From Chthoniobacter flavus (lineage in GTDB: Bacteria; Verrucomicrobiota; Verrucomicrobiia; Chthoniobacterales; Terrimicrobiaceae): 21,960 nt of DNA. The translations under genes were made by a program, and so were the position numbers. The DNA lies in contig CAMDOJ010000009.1 of NCBI GenBank assembly GCA_945903555.1, positions 1 to 21,960 of the forward strand, given 5' to 3'. Of the stretch, positions 14,209 to 21,960 are shown one piece after another. Numbering within the stretch: the first letter of the stretch is position 1; each line of letters opens with the position of its first letter. The notes below the pieces were generated by a model. That model saw nothing but the letters and a program-made list of their open reading frames with translations. It searched no databases and was not told where the DNA came from.

Positions 14209-17200
14209 CGGTTGGGCAGGTTTTCCAAAAAATTTAACACTTCGCGAAGCCTAGAATCGGCGTCGGTAAGCGTCAAGCGGGGAAAGCGGGCCCCGATCAT
14301 GAGAAAATGGTCTCCCTGAGTGATCATGAGCTTATCTTCGCGAACTTCGACCATGGGGATTTTTCGGAGGGAGGCTTCGATGCGGATTGCGGCGCAGGTG
14401 AGGGCGTTCTCCGCCGCAGGCGGTACGGGGCCGAAGCGGTCTCGCCACGTGAGGCGAAGCTGATCGGCTTCCGCTCTGGTTCCAACCTCCGCAATCCGAC
14501 GATAGGCTTCGATACGCATGCGGGGTTCGGAGATGTAGGAAAGCGGAATAAACGAGGGGCTTTGGTTTTCCGAAGAAAGGAAAGCGGCTTCGTCGGAGAT
14601 CAAGAAGTCAAATCGGAGTGTCGTATTAGCCGGGGCGCTTTTTTTGCCATGAACGGAGTCCACTGCCCGCTTCAGCATTTTACAATAAAGGTCGAACCCG
14701 ACGGCGATAATGTGGCCGCTTTGTTCGGTGCCTAGCAAGTTGCCAGCGCCACGAATTTCCAAATCGCGCATCGCAATTTTAAATCCGGAGCCGAGTTCCG
14801 AGTATTGCTTGATCGCAGATACACGTTTGCGGGCAGCGCCGATAGACATCAGTTCTCTAGGCAGGAGAAGGTAGGCGTAGGCCTTGTTTCCGGATCGTCC
14901 GACTCGCCCGCGAAGTTGGTAGAGGTCTGCGAGACCAAATCGATCGGCGCGGTCGATAATGATCGTATTTGCATTGGGAATATCGAGACCGCTTTCAATG
15001 ATCGTAGTGGAGACGAGGACGTCGGCATGGCCTTCCGTGAAGCTTTTCATCACGGCCTCGAGTTCCTTTTCCTCCATTTGCCCGTGGCCGATGGTGACGC
15101 GGGCGTCCTTGACGAGTTCGCGGATGCGGTTGGCCACGCGTTCGATGGTTTGGATGCGGTTGTGTAGGAAGTAGACCTGCCCGCCGCGTGCGAGTTCCCG
15201 CATCACTGCATCCCGGATCACCCTCTCGTCGTACCCGCAAACGACCGTTTCCACTGGCAAGCGATTGGGTGGCGGGGTCTCGATCACTGACATGTCGCGG
15301 GCTCCCATGAGCGAAAGATACAGAGTCCGCGGGATCGGGGTCGCTGAGAGAGTGAGAACATCAACAAGACGAAATTTTTCTTTGAGGGAATCTTTGTGCT
15401 TCACGCCGAAGCGCTGTTCCTCATCGACCACGACGAGGCCGAGATTTTTAAATGTCACATCCTTGGAGATGATGCGGTGGGTGCCGATGACGATATCCAC
15501 ACTGCCTTCATTGAGGCCTTTGACGACTTTCTTTTGTTCGGTTGGTGTGCGGTATCGGCTGAGGAGTTCGATCGTCACTGGATACTCGCTCATTCTTTCG
15601 CGGAAATTCTGGAAGTGTTGTTGCGCAAGAACGGTGGTCGGCGCGATGATGGCAGCTTGGCGACCGCCGGTGACGGCTTTGAATGCCGCGCGAATCGCGA
15701 CCTCGGTTTTTCCAAATCCCACATCACCGCAGATGAGTCGATCCATCGCGCGGGGAGATTCCATGTCGGCCTTGGTGTCCCTGATCGCTGTGAGTTGGTC
15801 TGGAGTTTCGGTGAAGAGGAACGAGCGTTCAAATTCCTGCTGCCAGTGGGAGTCGGGGGAAAAGGCGTGTCCGACCGCCGTTTCGCGTTCGGCTTGGATT
15901 CGCAACATTTGGGAGGCGTATTGATAGATGCCCTTAGTGGCTTTTTCCTTGGCGCGCTGCCAGCGTCCGCCTCCCATCTCCGAAAGTTCTGGGTATTTTC
16001 TCCCGAGGCCGACGTAGCGAGCGACTTGCCAAGCTTGGTCGAGCGGAACATAGAGGCGCGATTTATTTGCGAACTCTAGAACAAGCACGTCACCGCCGCC
16101 GTCGGGGGATTTTTCGAGTCCTTCGTATCGTCCGATTCCGTGATCAAGATGAACAACGAGGTCGCCCTCCTCGAATTCCGAAAAATCCATCATCGGCCGC
16201 GCTGTCCGCATGCGATCGCGGCGGAGTGCGGCGCGGTGGGCTCTCTGGCTTGCGGAGCGGCCAAGCACTTCGGCTTCGGCGAGCAAAGCTAGCTTCGCTT
16301 TTGGGCACACGAACCCGCGGGTCGCCGTCGCAGTTAAAAAAATCAACTTCTCGGTATTGAAGTCGAAGTCCGAAGCGAGTTCGCGGAAGCGTTCACCCTC
16401 ACCCTCGTTCGCGCAAGCGAAGGCGATAGTCCAGTCGTCCGCAGCCCAGCTATGGAGTTGGTTGAAAAATCGATCCCTCTTGGCTTCGTTCAAGACCAGA
16501 TCGCCTGCGCCCATGTCGGCGAATGGGGGCGGGTAGAAGCTAGGAAACTTTGTTGACGATTCGCCTGCGCCCAAGCTGATGCCACCATCGGGGGCTTCGA
16601 AATCGATCGTGATAACGATGTCCTCCTTGCGCAAAAAGTCACGGAGTACGCCCTCGGTTGAGCCTGACTTTCCGGTGTAGATTTCGCACGTATCGACAGT
16701 TCCCACGGAAGTCTGTGAATCAAGATCGAATTCTCGCAGGGATTCGATCTCGACATCATACCATTCCACCCGAACCGGACGGAGTTGCTGCCAGGAAAAT
16801 ATATCTAGGATCCCGCCGCGCCTTGCGAATTGTCCCCGTGCGGTGATCTGCGGGGCGGACTCATACCCCGCGGCATCGAGTCGATCGATAACCTCCTCGA
16901 TTGGGATTCGTTGGCCGCCACGAAGCAGGAATATTTCTCGAAGAACGGCATCTTTCGCTGTGGTGGGGGATTCCCATTGGCCTGCATGAATCACTATGAC
17001 CTCGCCCTTGCTGTCTCCCGCAAGCGATCGGAGAAGGTCGAGGCGCTCGGATTCTGTTTCGGCATCCGGCAAGGCCTCCGGACTGGGCATTTCCATATCC
17101 GGAAAAAGTCGCACTCTTGTACACCACGCAGCGAGTTCGGCGGCGAACTCCTCTTGGCTTCGCACATCATTGCAGACAAGCCAGGCCCGTTGGGGAATCT

Positions 17201-17333
17201 TTCGCAACATCAAAGAGGCAACGAAAGGTTGGGCGGATTCCGCCACGTCGGGAAACGCCCCGCTAGGTTTGAATTTCAGCGCCCGCAAAGATTCGGATAA
17301 CTTTAGAAAATCTTCAGACGTCAAAAATCTCAT
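14205..17333 (-). CDS. mfd: Transcription-repair coupling factor Mfd
   Basis: Cytoplasmic translocase that removes RNA polymerase stalled at DNA lesions and recruits UvrA. The 1042-residue product is somewhat shorter than E. coli Mfd (1148). The N-terminal UvrB-homology region includes QFARRGGILDIF (168-179). The RNA-polymerase-interaction domain is marked by FEEGDLVVHLDHGIGRYEGL (387-406). The RecG-like motor has GDVGFGKTEVA (536-546), DEEQ (637-640), LSATPIPRTL, STTIIESGLDIPN and QLRGRVGRS (806-814). The TRCF C-terminal domain follows at about 880-1000. The ATG at 17333 begins MRFLTSEDF; the frame is open to 17384, but that adds low-quality residues and overlaps the upstream gene more. As annotated, it overlaps the aminotransferase gene by 20 bases and its TGA overlaps the surA-like ATG. 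Confidence 0.97.
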   Translation of the reverse strand: MRFLTSEDFLKLSESLRALKFKPSGAFPDVAESAQPFVASLMLRKIPQRAWLVCNDVRSQEEFAAELAAWCTRVRLFPDMEMPSPEALPDAETESERLDLLRSLAGDSKGEVIVIHAGQWESPTTAKDAVLREIFLLRGGQRIPIEEVIDRLDAAGYESAPQITARGQFARRGGILDIFSWQQLRPVRVEWYDVEIESLREFDLDSQTSVGTVDTCEIYTGKSGSTEGVLRDFLRKEDIVITIDFEAPDGGISLGAGESSTKFPSFYPPPFADMGAGDLVLNEAKRDRFFNQLHSWAADDWTIAFACANEGEGERFRELASDFDFNTEKLIFLTATATRGFVCPKAKLALLAEAEVLGRSASQRAHRAALRRDRMRTARPMMDFSEFEEGDLVVHLDHGIGRYEGLEKSPDGGGDVLVLEFANKSRLYVPLDQAWQVARYVGLGRKYPELSEMGGGRWQRAKEKATKGIYQYASQMLRIQAERETAVGHAFSPDSHWQQEFERSFLFTETPDQLTAIRDTKADMESPRAMDRLICGDVGFGKTEVAIRAAFKAVTGGRQAAIIAPTTVLAQQHFQNFRERMSEYPVTIELLSRYRTPTEQKKVVKGLNEGSVDIVIGTHRIISKDVTFKNLGLVVVDEEQRFGVKHKDSLKEKFRLVDVLTLSATPIPRTLYLSLMGARDMSVIETPPPNRLPVETVVCGYDERVIRDAVMRELARGGQVYFLHNRIQTIERVANRIRELVKDARVTIGHGQMEEKELEAVMKSFTEGHADVLVSTTIIESGLDIPNANTIIIDRADRFGLADLYQLRGRVGRSGNKAYAYLLLPRELMSIGAARKRVSAIKQYSELGSGFKIAMRDLEIRGAGNLLGTEQSGHIIAVGFDLYCKMLKRAVDSVHGKKSAPANTTLRFDFLISDEAAFLSSENQSPSFIPLSYISEPRMRIEAYRRIAEVGTRAEADQLRLTWRDRFGPVPPAAENALTCAAIRIEASLRKIPMVEVREDKLMITQGDHFLMIGARFPRLTLTDADSRLREVLNFLENLPNR

Positions 17334-18123
17334 TGAGGTAATTTTTTTGTAGGGAGGTGACGAGGTTTTTGAGTGGACGGCCATCGAGTTCCGAAACGCT
17401 CCGTACTCCGTAGCGGCTGTTGGTTAAAAAGCAGGCGGTGGCTAGTTGGAGTTGATCGCTTTCGATGAGGGTTTCTTCCGCTCCTGTCTGAGCGCGCGCC
17501 CAAGAGCGCACGGCTCCGTCGCGCGCTCCGCTTTCCAATGCCGGGGTCAACCACTTCTCTCCGATTTGCAAAAAAACATTCGCCATGCTCGCACTCACGA
17601 GCATCCCAGCGGGATTGAATAGCAAGGCTTCATCGCAATCCGAGTTCTCTGCGGTAGAGAGGGCGTCGATATTTTGCCAGTAGTTACCGGATTTCCATCC
17701 GCCGGGCCGTGAAAGATAGGGTGCGGCACAAGTCATGACCCGCGCGTTGGGAAGGTTCCACGCGACTACGGTGGGCTCGAAAATTGCGTAGAGGTCACCA
17801 TCAAAGGGGGCGGTTGGTTTCCCTGATCCGAAGGTGAGATAAAAGCGCAAAAGGCCAGAGCTGGTTTGAGTGAAATCAAAACTCGGGATCTCTGGGAGAC
17901 GGGCCCCGCAATCGGATGACGCCCTGGCTAGTCGGTCTAGATGGTCAGAAAGTAATAGTGGTCGTGCATCTACAATGGCCACTGTCTCAAAAACACTCAT
18001 CCCGTAGCGAAAGCCCCTATCGGTGAGATCGACGGAACTCGCCGTTTCCCAATTGCCATTAATGAGTTTCCAAGATCCGCTGGGTGACTTTGCGTCTTCG
18101 CAGCTTGGCGAAAGGTGGCTCAT
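17314..18123 (-). CDS. Class IV aminotransferase / aminodeoxychorismate lyase-like PLP enzyme
   Basis: A 269-residue member of PLP fold type IV (PabC, D-amino-acid and branched-chain aminotransferases). Family landmarks are RGFRYGMSVFET (36-47) and the PLP lysine K144 in GGWKSGNYWQN, with the spacing to the following Asn seen in PabC and D-amino-acid aminotransferase. CDEALLF, WLTPALESG and LTNSRYGVRSV follow. The position of the glutamate that contacts the PLP ring nitrogen (E-x-S-x-x-N in typical members) is S177 in LVSASMANVF, an unusual change. PabC would make 4-aminobenzoate for folate; no PabA/PabB gene is nearby, so the role is open. The ATG at 18123 is chosen because the recognisable domain begins soon after; a longer frame to 18357 overlaps the regulator gene. 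It lies 25 bases after the regulator stop and overlaps mfd by 20. Confidence 0.83.
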   Translation of the reverse strand: MSHLSPSCEDAKSPSGSWKLINGNWETASSVDLTDRGFRYGMSVFETVAIVDARPLLLSDHLDRLARASSDCGARLPEIPSFDFTQTSSGLLRFYLTFGSGKPTAPFDGDLYAIFEPTVVAWNLPNARVMTCAAPYLSRPGGWKSGNYWQNIDALSTAENSDCDEALLFNPAGMLVSASMANVFLQIGEKWLTPALESGARDGAVRSWARAQTGAEETLIESDQLQLATACFLTNSRYGVRSVSELDGRPLKNLVTSLQKNYLNEIFDV

Positions 18124-18148
18124 GATAAGAATGGGCCTGCGTGGATTT

Positions 18149-19582
18149 TCATTCCTCTTCGTCTTCGGATCCGCTGTTGCGGTCCAGTCGCTTTCGGAGC
18201 GTGGCCCGGGTGATGCCGAGAAGCTTGGCCGCGCGCACCTGATTGTCGCCGGTCTTTTGCATCGCTCGGAGGGTGAACTCACGCTCGATCCACGGGAGAA
18301 GCGGAAGCTCGGTATCTTGGCTGGCGGCTTGAAAGAGAACCTCCATGGCACGCTCAAGTGACATCATGTTGAAATCACTCGGTCTATCTTTGGATAAAAC
18401 CTCCGGATCCCCCGCACCTAAGGGGATGTCTTTTGGCAAAAGGATGTCAGCGGTCGACATCACGGCCGCGCGTTGCAGGGTGTTTTCAAGTTCGCGCACA
18501 TTTCCCGGCCACGGGTAGGCCTCCATCACCCGAAGCGCTTCCTCGGACAGCTTCAGGGGAGGGGCGTGCTTGTGGGTTGCGATCTTTTGCAAAAAATACT
18601 CGGCTAGGAGTTTCACGTCTTCCGCACGTTTGCGGAGGGGCGGGATTGGAATGCGAACGACATTGAGGCGGTAGAAGAGATCTTCTCGGAAGTTGCGTTT
18701 CGAGACTTCCTCCTCAAGATTTTTATTCGTAGCGCAGACGATTCGCACATCCGTCTTGAGCGTTTCATTTCCTCCGACGCGGGAGAACTCGCCCTCCTGC
18801 AACACACGCAGGATTTTGCTTTGAACTTGCAGGGGCATTTCGCCGATTTCGTCTAGGAAAAGCGTGCCCTTATTGCATTGCTCAAATCGACCGATTCTCT
18901 GGCTGTGCGCTCCCGTGAACGCGCCTTTCTCATGTCCAAAAAGTTCGCTTTCAAGAAGGTTGTCTGGAATCGCGGCGCAGTTGATAGCGAGGAAGCTCTT
19001 GTTGCTTCTCGCGCTGTAGCTGTGAATGGCGCAGGCGACGAGTTCTTTTCCCGATCCACTTTCACCCGTGATCATGACCGCGGCATCGCTGCCAGCTACG
19101 CGGCCGATCATCTTGAAGACCTGCTGCATGGCTTCCGAGCAGCCGACGATATCATCGCGATGTTGTTCGACGGTGAGTTGCGGCTTGAACGCATTGGCCG
19201 CCTTCACTTCCGCAGCGGCCTGGAGGGCGGCATCGGCTACAACCTTGATGTTGAAGGGGAGTTGTTCCTTACGAACAAAATCGAAAGCGCCCATTTTCAT
19301 CGACTCGATCACAGACTGGGTTGTGCCGAAGGCACTGGTCAATATGACGAGCGCGTTGGGTGAGTGTTTTCGGATGCGGGCGAGCAATTCCATGCCAGTG
19401 AACGGATGCAGGTTCATCTCCGCAAAAACCAATTCCGGTTCTTCTAGGCAGAACGTCTTGTAGCCTGCATCGGAGGAAGTCTCGACCAAGACGCGCGTCT
19501 CTTTCGTTCGCAACTGATTTTGCGCCCATTCCAAAAAGTCGGTGTCCCTATCCACCAAGAGGATCGTCTGTTGCTTTGCCAT
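18149..19582 (-). CDS. NtrC-family sigma-54-dependent response regulator with Glu at the phospho-acceptor site
   Basis: A 477-residue enhancer-binding activator with three domains. The receiver (1-120) has D11, D13, T82 and K105 in the expected places, but the phosphorylated Asp is E55 in LVFAEMNL (codon GAG). The AAA+ domain (about 145-380) has Walker A GESGSGKE (173-180), the sigma-54 contact loop GAFTGA (220-225), Walker B LFLDEIGEM with D244/E245, and WPGNVRELENT. The C-terminal Fis-type helix-turn-helix is NQVRAAKLLGITRATLRKRL (447-466). Asp to Glu often mimics phosphorylation, so the protein may be always active or regulated by another route. No histidine kinase gene lies in the window. 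The ATG at 19582 has GGGA nearby. It leads the operon with the aminotransferase, mfd and surA-like genes. Confidence 0.93.
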   Translation of the reverse strand: MAKQQTILLVDRDTDFLEWAQNQLRTKETRVLVETSSDAGYKTFCLEEPELVFAEMNLHPFTGMELLARIRKHSPNALVILTSAFGTTQSVIESMKMGAFDFVRKEQLPFNIKVVADAALQAAAEVKAANAFKPQLTVEQHRDDIVGCSEAMQQVFKMIGRVAGSDAAVMITGESGSGKELVACAIHSYSARSNKSFLAINCAAIPDNLLESELFGHEKGAFTGAHSQRIGRFEQCNKGTLFLDEIGEMPLQVQSKILRVLQEGEFSRVGGNETLKTDVRIVCATNKNLEEEVSKRNFREDLFYRLNVVRIPIPPLRKRAEDVKLLAEYFLQKIATHKHAPPLKLSEEALRVMEAYPWPGNVRELENTLQRAAVMSTADILLPKDIPLGAGDPEVLSKDRPSDFNMMSLERAMEVLFQAASQDTELPLLPWIEREFTLRAMQKTGDNQVRAAKLLGITRATLRKRLDRNSGSEDEEE

Positions 19583-19690
19583 ATTCCCGTTAAAAATCGA
19601 TATTTAATAGAACTCGCAACCGGAGCGGAAGAGATTTTTGATATCGCATTCTTGCCTGTCGGCGATCTCCTGCTTTTCTGGTGCTGGAAT

Positions 19691-20389
19691 ATGAGGTTTC
19701 GCTTTCTGTTTATTCAAATGCTGTTCGCGCTTGGCGTTGCTGGGAGGTTGCTCGGCGCGGCGCTCACGGACGAGTTGAGTCCGGAGCAACTAAGCGCGGT
19801 GGATGCAGGATCCCAAGTCGTCATCCGCGAGGATCTCCCAGATCAACCCTGGCCTCGAGTGCGCGTGTATCAACGCGTTCATGCCTCGCCGGAGGAGGTG
19901 GCTGCCGTTTTTTTTGACTACGAAAAGGCCAAGTCCTACATTCCCGATGTCTTGGATTCCCAAATCTCAAAGCGACATTCCCCTCGGGTGTTTGAGGTCG
20001 ATTACAAAGTGGAGGTTCCCATTTTGCCTGACGAAATGTACACGGCCCGGAATGAAATCGAGATGCTTCAACCAGATTCCTATCGAATTTCTTGGCGGGT
20101 TCTCAAGGCCCTTCAAACAAAAGCGGCAGTGGGAAATCTTTGCATTGAACGCTACGGGGACGGCGAATCCCTCATCTGTTACACGAATCTGGTCACCCCG
20201 GGATCCAGCGTCGTGGTATTGCTAAAAAACTTGGCTATGGAACGAATGGAGAAAATTGTTGCCTCCATAGCCCTAGAATCGGAAAAACAAAAGACCCAAG
20301 CACCCCTCGACCTGACCCGACAGATCGAAATCCTGCGCGCGGCGCTATCCGCCGGCACACCATTCAATCCATCCGCTGATTATCCCTGA
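19691..20389 (+). CDS. Exported SRPBCC/START-like protein of unknown function
   Basis: A 232-residue protein with a signal peptide (about 1-24, MRFRFLFIQMLFALGVAG then RLLGA). The rest has the alternating strand pattern of SRPBCC (START/Bet v1-like) ligand-binding proteins: RVRVYQRVHASPEEVAAVFF (about 54-73), DYEKAKSYIPDVL, VDYKVEVPILPDEMY, SYRISWRVL and a long C-terminal helix from LLKNLAMERMEKIVASIALE. Such proteins bind hydrophobic ligands, and the ligand here is unknown. The assignment rests on the overall pattern, not on a strict motif. The ATG at 19691 is chosen for the signal peptide; the frame is open to 19520 but would overlap the divergent regulator. One base separates its TGA from the MFS start, so the two are co-transcribed. 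Confidence 0.72.
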   Translation: MRFRFLFIQMLFALGVAGRLLGAALTDELSPEQLSAVDAGSQVVIREDLPDQPWPRVRVYQRVHASPEEVAAVFFDYEKAKSYIPDVLDSQISKRHSPRVFEVDYKVEVPILPDEMYTARNEIEMLQPDSYRISWRVLKALQTKAAVGNLCIERYGDGESLICYTNLVTPGSSVVVLLKNLAMERMEKIVASIALESEKQKTQAPLDLTRQIEILRAALSAGTPFNPSADYP

Positions 20390-20390
20390 T

Positions 20391-21605
20391 ATGCCATCGA
20401 AACGAACCAGTCTGTTAATCATTTTTCTCACCATCTTTATTAATATGGTCGGCTTCGGGGTCGTTATTCCCGTGCTTCCCTTTTACGCTGAACGTTTCGG
20501 CGCGAGCACATGGGAGATCGGTTGGCTCTTCGGGATATTTTCCCTCGTGCAATTTTTTGCCTCCCCGATTTTGGGCCAGGTATCGGATCGATTCGGTCGG
20601 AGGCCAGTTTTGCTCCTCAGTACCCTTGGAACCGCCGCTGGATTTATCATCATGGGAATCGGTCAAACCCTCACGATGCTTTTTGTGGGTCGCATTATTG
20701 ACGGCCTCTCCGGCGGCAGTATCGGAACCGCGCAGGCCTACGTGGCGGATATCACCGCGCCGGAGGAGCGTTCGCGCGCGATGGGTTTGATAGGTGCTGC
20801 TTTCGGCCTAGGTTTCATCTTTGGTCCAGCGATCGGGGGGTGGACTGCGGCGCAATTTGGCTACTCGGCTCCGATGTATGTCGCTGGCGGTTTGGCTTTG
20901 ATCAATTCGGTTCTCATTTTTTGCATCCTTCCCGAGTCCCATCCCAAGGAAAAGCGACAGCTCTCCAAAAAGTCGGAGCCGCTCTTTCCGGGCCTCTTTA
21001 AACATGTCGAGGTGAAGCCTTATGTCACGGTGGTCGCCACCTATTTTTCTATGATTGCCGGATTTTCCATCATGACTGGGGTATTTGCCCTGTTTGTGTT
21101 TCATCGGTATCAATTCAATGCAGAATCGACCGGTTATCTCTTTGCCATGATCGGCCTGATCGGGACAATCATTCAAGGCGGGCTGATCGGACGCTTGGTC
21201 AAGAAATATGGGGAGTCTCGGTTGGCTACGATCGGCGCGCTTTTTCTCATGTTGAGCCTCTTCTGGATGCCGCTCACGGCTGGAGTCGCGGCGATGGTTC
21301 TGGCTTGTTGCGGCATCGCGATCGGGAATAGCCTCCTTAGCCCGACGCTCACTGGCATCGCCTCCCGGAGTGCTGATGCGGAGTGGCAGGGCCGCGCGCT
21401 CGGCCTCATGCAATCCATGGGAAGCCTCGCACGATGGATCGGGCCGGTATTGGCTGGTTGGCTTTTGGCCTACGACCTCGACAAGGGCATCGCCGCCTAC
21501 GCCCGCACTCCCTTCTATGCCGCCGCCGGGTTTCTGCTTTTGACCTTTATTCTGTGCCTGCGTTTGCCAGCACGGTTGGTAAAAAAGCCAGAACCACTCG
21601 CCTAG
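20391..21605 (+). CDS. MFS transporter, DHA1 / TetA-like drug or metabolite exporter
   Basis: A 404-residue inner-membrane protein with about 12 hydrophobic segments in two halves. Helix 1 carries FGVVIPVLPFY, and the MFS loop motif GQVSDRFGRRPVLL (62-75) with D66 and R70 lies between helices 2 and 3. DGLSGGSIGTAQAYVADI, EERSRAMGLIGAAFGLGF and FGPAIGGW match the TetA/drug:H+ antiporter type. The central loop (about 183-205) is charged and short. Substrate cannot be inferred; resemblance to TetA is common among MFS proteins with no resistance role. The ATG at 20391 lies one base after the stop of the SRPBCC-like gene and has no clear Shine-Dalgarno, which fits translational coupling. It is convergent with the partial gene at the right edge. 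Confidence 0.9.
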   Translation: MPSKRTSLLIIFLTIFINMVGFGVVIPVLPFYAERFGASTWEIGWLFGIFSLVQFFASPILGQVSDRFGRRPVLLLSTLGTAAGFIIMGIGQTLTMLFVGRIIDGLSGGSIGTAQAYVADITAPEERSRAMGLIGAAFGLGFIFGPAIGGWTAAQFGYSAPMYVAGGLALINSVLIFCILPESHPKEKRQLSKKSEPLFPGLFKHVEVKPYVTVVATYFSMIAGFSIMTGVFALFVFHRYQFNAESTGYLFAMIGLIGTIIQGGLIGRLVKKYGESRLATIGALFLMLSLFWMPLTAGVAAMVLACCGIAIGNSLLSPTLTGIASRSADAEWQGRALGLMQSMGSLARWIGPVLAGWLLAYDLDKGIAAYARTPFYAAAGFLLLTFILCLRLPARLVKKPEPLA

Positions 21606-21746
21606 AAAAGCTTGAAGGCTATCTGACTCATGCTTTAGCAGGGGTCTGCTACCGCCGGCAACGATTCGGCGCTTATAGAGAAGTCGCTACAAGTGAAAAC
21701 GCCTCGCCTCCTGTAGAAAATCAGCGGACTTCATTCATCTTCTCGA

Positions 21747-21960
21747 TCAAGCTCGAAAGAGGGAGCCGAGCTTTTTGCCGAGGAGAAGGCTGGCGCCGGT
21801 GAGGGTGATGGCGAGGAAGACCATAGCCCAGACACCGAAGGCACTGGCGATATAGCGACCTTCGCCGAGGAGCTGGAAAAGCTCGTAGATGGCCTTGGTG
21901 ATCGGGAAGTCCTGCTGCTTTTGGGCCAAGATAAGGGAGTCGCTCACCTCCAGCATGGCG
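21747..21960 (-). CDS. C-terminal end of a membrane protein, possibly an ABC transporter permease (partial)
   Basis: The frame is open from the right edge to TGA at 21747-21749 and gives 71 residues. An internal ATG at 21956 is not a likely start, because the codon before it (GCC) is also open and the gene should begin beyond the window. The segment starts MLEVSDSLILAQKQQDFPIT, continues with KAIYELFQLLGEGRYIASAF, and then has one hydrophobic helix, GVWAMVFLAITLTGASLLLG, and a basic end (KKLGSLFRA). The pattern 'E-S-L...P..kaiY.L...g', helix, short tail resembles the end of FbpB/ThiP-type ABC permeases. This is a tentative reading from a short piece. Confidence 0.5.
   Translation of the reverse strand, partial: AMLEVSDSLILAQKQQDFPITKAIYELFQLLGEGRYIASAFGVWAMVFLAITLTGASLLLGKKLGSLFRA

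Noticed and set aside
14995..16360. Long open frames on both strands inside mfd (for example 15396-16079 + and 15590-16051 -)
   Set aside because: They are shadows of the well-supported mfd frame, with low-complexity or Arg/Ser-rich products and no motif.
17334..17384. Extending mfd upstream by 17 codons
   Set aside because: It overlaps the aminotransferase gene by a further 51 bases and adds residues unlike Mfd N-termini.
19596..19619. TTGCGA with 17-base spacer to TTTTTA upstream of the regulator, as a sigma-70 promoter
   Set aside because: The -10 hexamer matches poorly; the AT-rich region may hold a promoter but the boxes cannot be assigned.
21636..21651. TAGCAG-gggt-CTGCTA hairpin after the MFS gene, as a terminator
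   Set aside because: The stem is perfect but only 6 bp and no T-run follows, so it does not meet the usual pattern of an intrinsic terminator.

Overview
This 21.96 kb window is a densely coded chromosomal segment with moderate-to-high GC and little intergenic DNA. Housekeeping genes are mixed with envelope genes. No rRNA, tRNA, CRISPR array, transposase, integrase or phage gene was seen. The gene set (Mfd next to a SurA-like chaperone, a DsbD/redoxin pair, PHP-type PolX, and an 89-residue charged coiled-coil protein of a type I associate with the PVC group) and the style of the intergenic repeats suggest a Gram-negative member of the PVC group, most likely Verrucomicrobiota. That assignment is inference; no marker gene settles it.

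Layout. 1-171: C-terminal end of a membrane protein running in from the left. 184-1239 (-): TrmA/RlmD-type RNA methyltransferase. 1240-1753: the only long gene-free stretch, holding a hairpin-rich element of about 274 bp bounded by imperfect 16-bp inverted repeats. 1754-4434 (+): dsbD and an exported redoxin. 4471-9945 (-): five genes, transcribed in the order tadA, exported protein of unknown function, polX, LysM/YkuD-like protein, polysaccharide deacetylase. 9968-10624 (+): rpe. 10678-10947 (-): small coiled-coil protein. 11033-13179 (+): HAD phosphatase overlapping a GlcD-type FAD oxidase. 13216-19582 (-): four genes, transcribed in the order NtrC-type regulator, class IV aminotransferase, mfd, SurA-like chaperone. 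19691-21605 (+): exported SRPBCC-like protein and an MFS transporter. 21747-21960 (-): C-terminal end of a membrane protein, possibly an ABC permease.

How the genes work together. DsbD would pass electrons across the inner membrane, and the adjacent exported redoxin is a natural client. The deacetylase, LysM protein and exported protein of the tadA-polX cluster all face the cell wall. The HAD/FAD-oxidase pair looks like a small-molecule salvage step, for example phosphoglycolate to glycolate to glyoxylate, although the substrate is not determined. The regulator operon couples a sigma-54 activator to transcription-coupled repair and outer-membrane protein folding.

The most unusual features are three proteins with intact folds but altered key residues. 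The YkuD domain has lost its catalytic Cys and the nearby His. The NtrC receiver has Glu in place of the phospho-accepting Asp. The class IV aminotransferase keeps its PLP lysine but lacks the Glu that normally contacts the PLP ring nitrogen. The repeat element at 1306-1579 and a G-quadruplex-prone stretch at 5189-5225 are the main non-coding signals.
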